This document shows positions 5,274 through 5,376 of a stretch of 5,376 bases of DNA, piece by piece. Source of the DNA: Actinomycetota bacterium (GTDB taxonomy: Bacteria; Actinomycetota; Thermoleophilia; Gaiellales; Gaiellaceae); the NCBI GenBank assembly GCA_013821525.1, contig JACDGR010000254.1, positions 1 through 5,376 of the forward strand, given 5' to 3'. Every line of letters begins with the position of its first letter. Positions within the stretch are counted from its first letter, which is position 1. The position numbers and the translations under genes are program-made. The notes below the pieces were generated by a model. That model saw only the letters and a program-made list of their open reading frames with translations. It searched no databases and was not told the origin of the DNA.

Positions 5274-5376
5274 TGTCCTGCCCACGTACGTTGTGAACGC
5301 GGCTGATCGGGGGTTGTCCTCCGAGTGAGCTGTGTGGCCGTGTCCGGTTGTAGTGGTTGAGCCAGTGTGGCAGGGC
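5269..5376 (-). CDS. IS481/IS3-superfamily transposase, C-terminal end (cut by window edge)
   Basis: The 35 visible residues include WLNHYNRTRPHSSLGGQPP, the distinctive tail of the rve integrase core in IS481 and related transposases, followed by ISRVHNVRGQDS and a stop. The catalytic DDE residues lie beyond the window. The TAG stop (5271-5269) shares the palindromic CTAG with the lipoprotein's stop on the other strand. It appears to be supplied by the target DNA rather than by the element. The frame is open to the edge with no decay seen, so the copy may be intact. Confidence 0.82.
   Translation of the reverse strand, partial: ALPHWLNHYNRTRPHSSLGGQPPISRVHNVRGQDS
5274..5376 (-). mobile_element. 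One end of an IS481-like insertion sequence
   Basis: The element appears to begin at TGTCCTGCCC (5274), matching the TGT...ACA termini usual in this family, and to run past the right edge. The transposase tail reads into the terminal repeat. The opposite end and the paired inverted repeat are not visible, so the boundary is inferred from the target motif and the TGT end. Confidence 0.6.

Noticed and set aside
1..5376. tRNA, rRNA, riboswitch or CRISPR structures
   Set aside because: I saw no cloverleaf, conserved RNA motif or regularly spaced repeats, and coding sequence fills nearly the whole window.

Overview
The window is high-GC bacterial DNA from a chromosome-like region. It shows frequent GTG starts, 4-bp stop/start overlaps and very short gaps. 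The protein styles (OtsB-type phosphatase, Zur-like regulator, lipoprotein with an LAGC box, possible leaderless starts) suggest an actinobacterium. A deep branch such as Thermoleophilia is plausible, but that placement is inference and no marker gene is present.

Layout. (1) Positions 1-459, minus: the N-terminal part of a trehalose-phosphatase-like HAD enzyme, cut by the left edge. (2) Positions 478-1594, plus: a three-gene overlapping cluster of two half-length TauE/SafE-type membrane proteins and a small unrecognised soluble protein. A 7-bp symmetric sequence in the 18-bp gap between (1) and (2) could serve as a shared -10 element firing both ways. (3) Positions 1607-2742, minus: a two-gene operon for a Fur/Zur-family regulator and a ZIP-family metal transporter. 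(4) Positions 2759-2773: a perfect 7-1-7 Fur/Zur-type operator. (5) Positions 2824-4275, plus: a secreted M23 metallopeptidase with an N-terminal beta-rich domain. (6) Positions 4288-4722, minus: a YtxH-like single-span protein preceded by a good match to a SigB/SigF general-stress promoter. (7) Positions 4721-5272, plus: a small lipoprotein. (8) Positions 5269-5376, minus: the terminal piece of an IS481-like insertion sequence that appears to have landed in a CTAG forming the lipoprotein's stop codon.

How the parts may work together. The best supported unit is zinc homeostasis. A Zur-like repressor and a ZIP importer are translationally coupled, and the operator lies in the spacer of the predicted regulator promoter. 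The same operator sits upstream of a zinc-dependent cell-wall hydrolase, so the hydrolase may share zinc control. The half-length TauE pair looks like a tandem duplicate that could form a heteromeric permease. The rest looks like ordinary accessory or stress genes plus a mobile element boundary. No RNA genes, CRISPR arrays or large repeats were seen. Every gap between genes is under 100 bp, so no long stretch lacks a gene.
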